Position numbers and translations under genes: made by a program
Origin: Candidatus Tayloriibacteriota bacterium
Lineage (GTDB): Bacteria > Patescibacteriota > Minisyncoccia > Phycocordibacterales > PALSA-1337
Direction of reading: 5' to 3'
Length of the DNA stretch: 40,605 bases
NCBI GenBank assembly: GCA_028286665.1
Contig: JAQBRD010000014.1
Coordinates: 1-40,605 of the forward strand
The notes under the pieces: model-generated
What the model was told of the DNA's origin: nothing
What the model saw: the letters and a program-made list of their open reading frames with translations, nothing else
Databases searched by the model: none
In this document: piece after piece, positions 39,261 to 40,605 of the stretch
How positions within the stretch are numbered: the stretch's first letter is position 1
How the letters are laid out: each line of letters begins with the position of its first letter

Positions 39261-40148
39261 ATGAAAAAGATAGCAATTCTCGGAGGAACGGGGTATATCG
39301 GCAAATCGCTCGTGCACAGGCTTTCCCTGGAGGGCGGCTTCGAGACGCATGTCTTCTCGAGATCGAAAGAGAAGATGGAAGAATTCGCACGCTCCATAGG
39401 AGCGGAGGGAAAATTTGAACTCCACTCACTCGGCGAATTCGGCCTTCATGAATATGATGCGGTGATCAATTGCATCGGAATCGGCAATCCGTCCGTGCTG
39501 AAGAAGGATCCTTCGGAAATAATGAGGATCACGGAGGAATTCGATAGCCTGGTCATCAGCTACCTGGAAAAGCATCCCGAGACTCTCTATGTCAACCTGA
39601 GCAGCGGGGCAGTGTACGGCAAGGATCTCGACGCGGCAGATCCGAAGAATAATTATGCGCTCGCAAAAATACATTCGGAAAAGCTCCACCGTTCGCTCCC
39701 GCATCTCAATATCGCGGATCTGAGAGTCTTCTCATTTTTCAGCCGATTCGTCGATCTGAATTCCGGATTCATGATTTCGGAAATGATCGACTGCGCAAGG
39801 AATAAGAAGCCGTTCTTGACGAGTCGGGAGGATATCGTGCGGGATTACGTCAGTCCGGAAGATCTTTTCGCGCTCATGAAGCTGCTCATCGAAAAGGGGA
39901 GGGTCAATGACTTTTTCGACGTATACAGCCTGAAGCCGATATCGAAATCGGAATTGCTGGAATTCTTCAGTACCGAGCATGCGCTGGAATACCGCTTCAA
40001 AGAAACGGCGGATGAAACCAGCCCTACCGGATCAAAGAATGCCTATTATTCGAAGGATAAAAAAGCCGAAACGCTCGGATTTGTCCCGCAATTCACTTCT
40101 CTCGAATGCATACGTCTCGAGATTGATAATATGCAAAATATGATATAG
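39261..40148 (+). CDS. NAD(P)-dependent sugar reductase/epimerase (SDR)
   Basis: 295 aa. The Rossmann motif is ILGGTGYIGKS (6-16). VNLSSGAVYGKD contains the Ser of the catalytic triad and NNYALAKIHSEK the Tyr-x3-Lys. REDIVRDYVSPEDLFALM is the usual C-terminal block. It starts 19 bp after the ThDP-enzyme gene. By analogy with YerF it could reduce the acetyl side chain of a branched CDP-sugar; a nucleotide-sugar 4-reductase is the alternative. Confidence 0.75.
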   Translation: MKKIAILGGTGYIGKSLVHRLSLEGGFETHVFSRSKEKMEEFARSIGAEGKFELHSLGEFGLHEYDAVINCIGIGNPSVLKKDPSEIMRITEEFDSLVISYLEKHPETLYVNLSSGAVYGKDLDAADPKNNYALAKIHSEKLHRSLPHLNIADLRVFSFFSRFVDLNSGFMISEMIDCARNKKPFLTSREDIVRDYVSPEDLFALMKLLIEKGRVNDFFDVYSLKPISKSELLEFFSTEHALEYRFKETADETSPTGSKNAYYSKDKKAETLGFVPQFTSLECIRLEIDNMQNMI

Positions 40149-40173
40149 TTTGCTCATATCACCATTTATCATT

Positions 40174-40605
40174 ATGAATACAGACAAAACAATCAATACG
40201 ATCCTGAAATACGCAGCATATATCGGCCTCCTCGGCGCTCTTTTCGTGCCGATAGTAGTCAATTATTCATCGTTCTTCCTGTATATCACGGGCAAGGCAT
40301 TCGCTTTCAGGATTCTCATCGAAGTGATCTTCGCTCTCTGGCTCATCCTCGCATTGCGCGACCGGTCATATTTTCCAAAACGGTCCTGGATATTCGCAGG
40401 AGTGGCGATCTTCACGGTCATCGTCGGCATCGCCGATATCACCGGAGCCGAGCCGCTTCGAAGCATCTGGAGCAATTACGAGCGAATGGAAGGCTTCATA
40501 TGGATCGCGCATCTCTTCCTCTTCTTCGTCGCAGCTGCCGGCATCCTGGGGCAAGGGGAAACATCTGAGAAGAAAAAGTTCTGGATGCTGTTCGGTCACG
40601 TATCA
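40174..40605 (+). CDS. O-antigen ligase/polymerase family membrane protein (3' truncated)
   Basis: The first 144 residues are visible; the gene runs off the window. At least four hydrophobic helices are seen (about 14-33, 42-61, 71-88, 104-124). The loop PLRSIWSNYERMEGF is characteristic of a group of O-antigen ligase (Wzy_C) proteins. It would polymerise glycan units or attach them to a lipid or protein acceptor after the flippase. A TATAGT at 40144-40149 preceded by TGA could be an extended -10 box with a leader of about 18 nt. Confidence 0.7.
   Translation, partial: MNTDKTINTILKYAAYIGLLGALFVPIVVNYSSFFLYITGKAFAFRILIEVIFALWLILALRDRSYFPKRSWIFAGVAIFTVIVGIADITGAEPLRSIWSNYERMEGFIWIAHLFLFFVAAAGILGQGETSEKKKFWMLFGHVS

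Noticed and set aside
1-40605. CRISPR array, insertion sequence, prophage or integrase
   Set aside because: No regular direct-repeat array, transposase, integrase or phage structural gene was seen.

Overview
The window looks like chromosome from a small-genome bacterium of the Candidate Phyla Radiation (Patescibacteria), most likely Parcubacteria. This is an inference from gene content. rplK stands alone with its own terminator and no rplA follows. There is a solitary VirD4/TraG-like ATPase with a long Pro/Ala-rich tail. Genes are compact and tightly packed, Shine-Dalgarno motifs are rare, and salvage and glycan genes dominate. TGA is used as a stop (for example nusG and the endonuclease V gene), which argues against the code-25 lineages. 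No tRNA, rRNA, CRISPR array or insertion sequence was seen.

Layout. 1-3.2 kb: end of an unidentified gene, a TrmB-type regulator, and a divergent amino-acid ABC transporter operon. 3.2-8.6 kb: rarA, endonuclease V, a DgkA-type kinase, an MTH1-like Nudix hydrolase, a HAD hydrolase, a cytidylyltransferase-like gene and an FAD oxidoreductase. 8.6-13.8 kb: two small membrane proteins, a DsbA-VKOR disulfide pair, an rRNA-type methyltransferase, an RluA pseudouridine synthase, FolD and a SIMPL protein. 13.8-16.5 kb: a structured non-coding stretch ending in a terminator, then secE-nusG, an SPFH protein and rplK. 16.4-20.1 kb: a deoxypyrimidine cluster (DHFR, dCTP-deaminase-like, ThyA-like, dCMP-deaminase-like, Tmk, dUTPase). 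20.3-23.3 kb: a degenerate Cu-oxidase_4 (YfiH/LACC1) relative and the VirD4-like ATPase. 23.3-40.6 kb: a surface-polysaccharide locus in two divergent arms.

The most interesting region is the deoxypyrimidine cluster. Its ThyA-like enzyme has Asp at the position where dUMP-specific thymidylate synthases have Asn; dCMP hydroxymethylases have Asp there. Its dCTP-deaminase homologue has Pro where the catalytic Glu should be. With DHFR, a dCMP-deaminase-fold protein and Tmk alongside, the genes could form a route dCTP > dCMP > 5-methyl-dCMP > dTMP in place of the usual methylation of dUMP. This is a hypothesis from active-site residues and needs testing.

The glycan locus encodes RfbF, RfbG and an RfbH-like dehydratase that lacks the Fe-S cysteines of E1. 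It also has a CDP-paratose-synthase-like reductase, a YerE-like ThDP enzyme and a second reductase. Together they suggest a CDP-3,6-dideoxyhexose and possibly a branched (yersiniose-like) sugar. Glycosyltransferases of several folds follow, including GT10 and GT11 fucosyltransferase homologues, plus a flippase and the start of an O-antigen ligase/polymerase.

Several genes have a sigma-70-type -10 box ending exactly 6 nt before the start codon (863-, 941+, 3234+, 5258+, 7252-, 10319+). This predicts leaderless mRNAs starting at the ATG.
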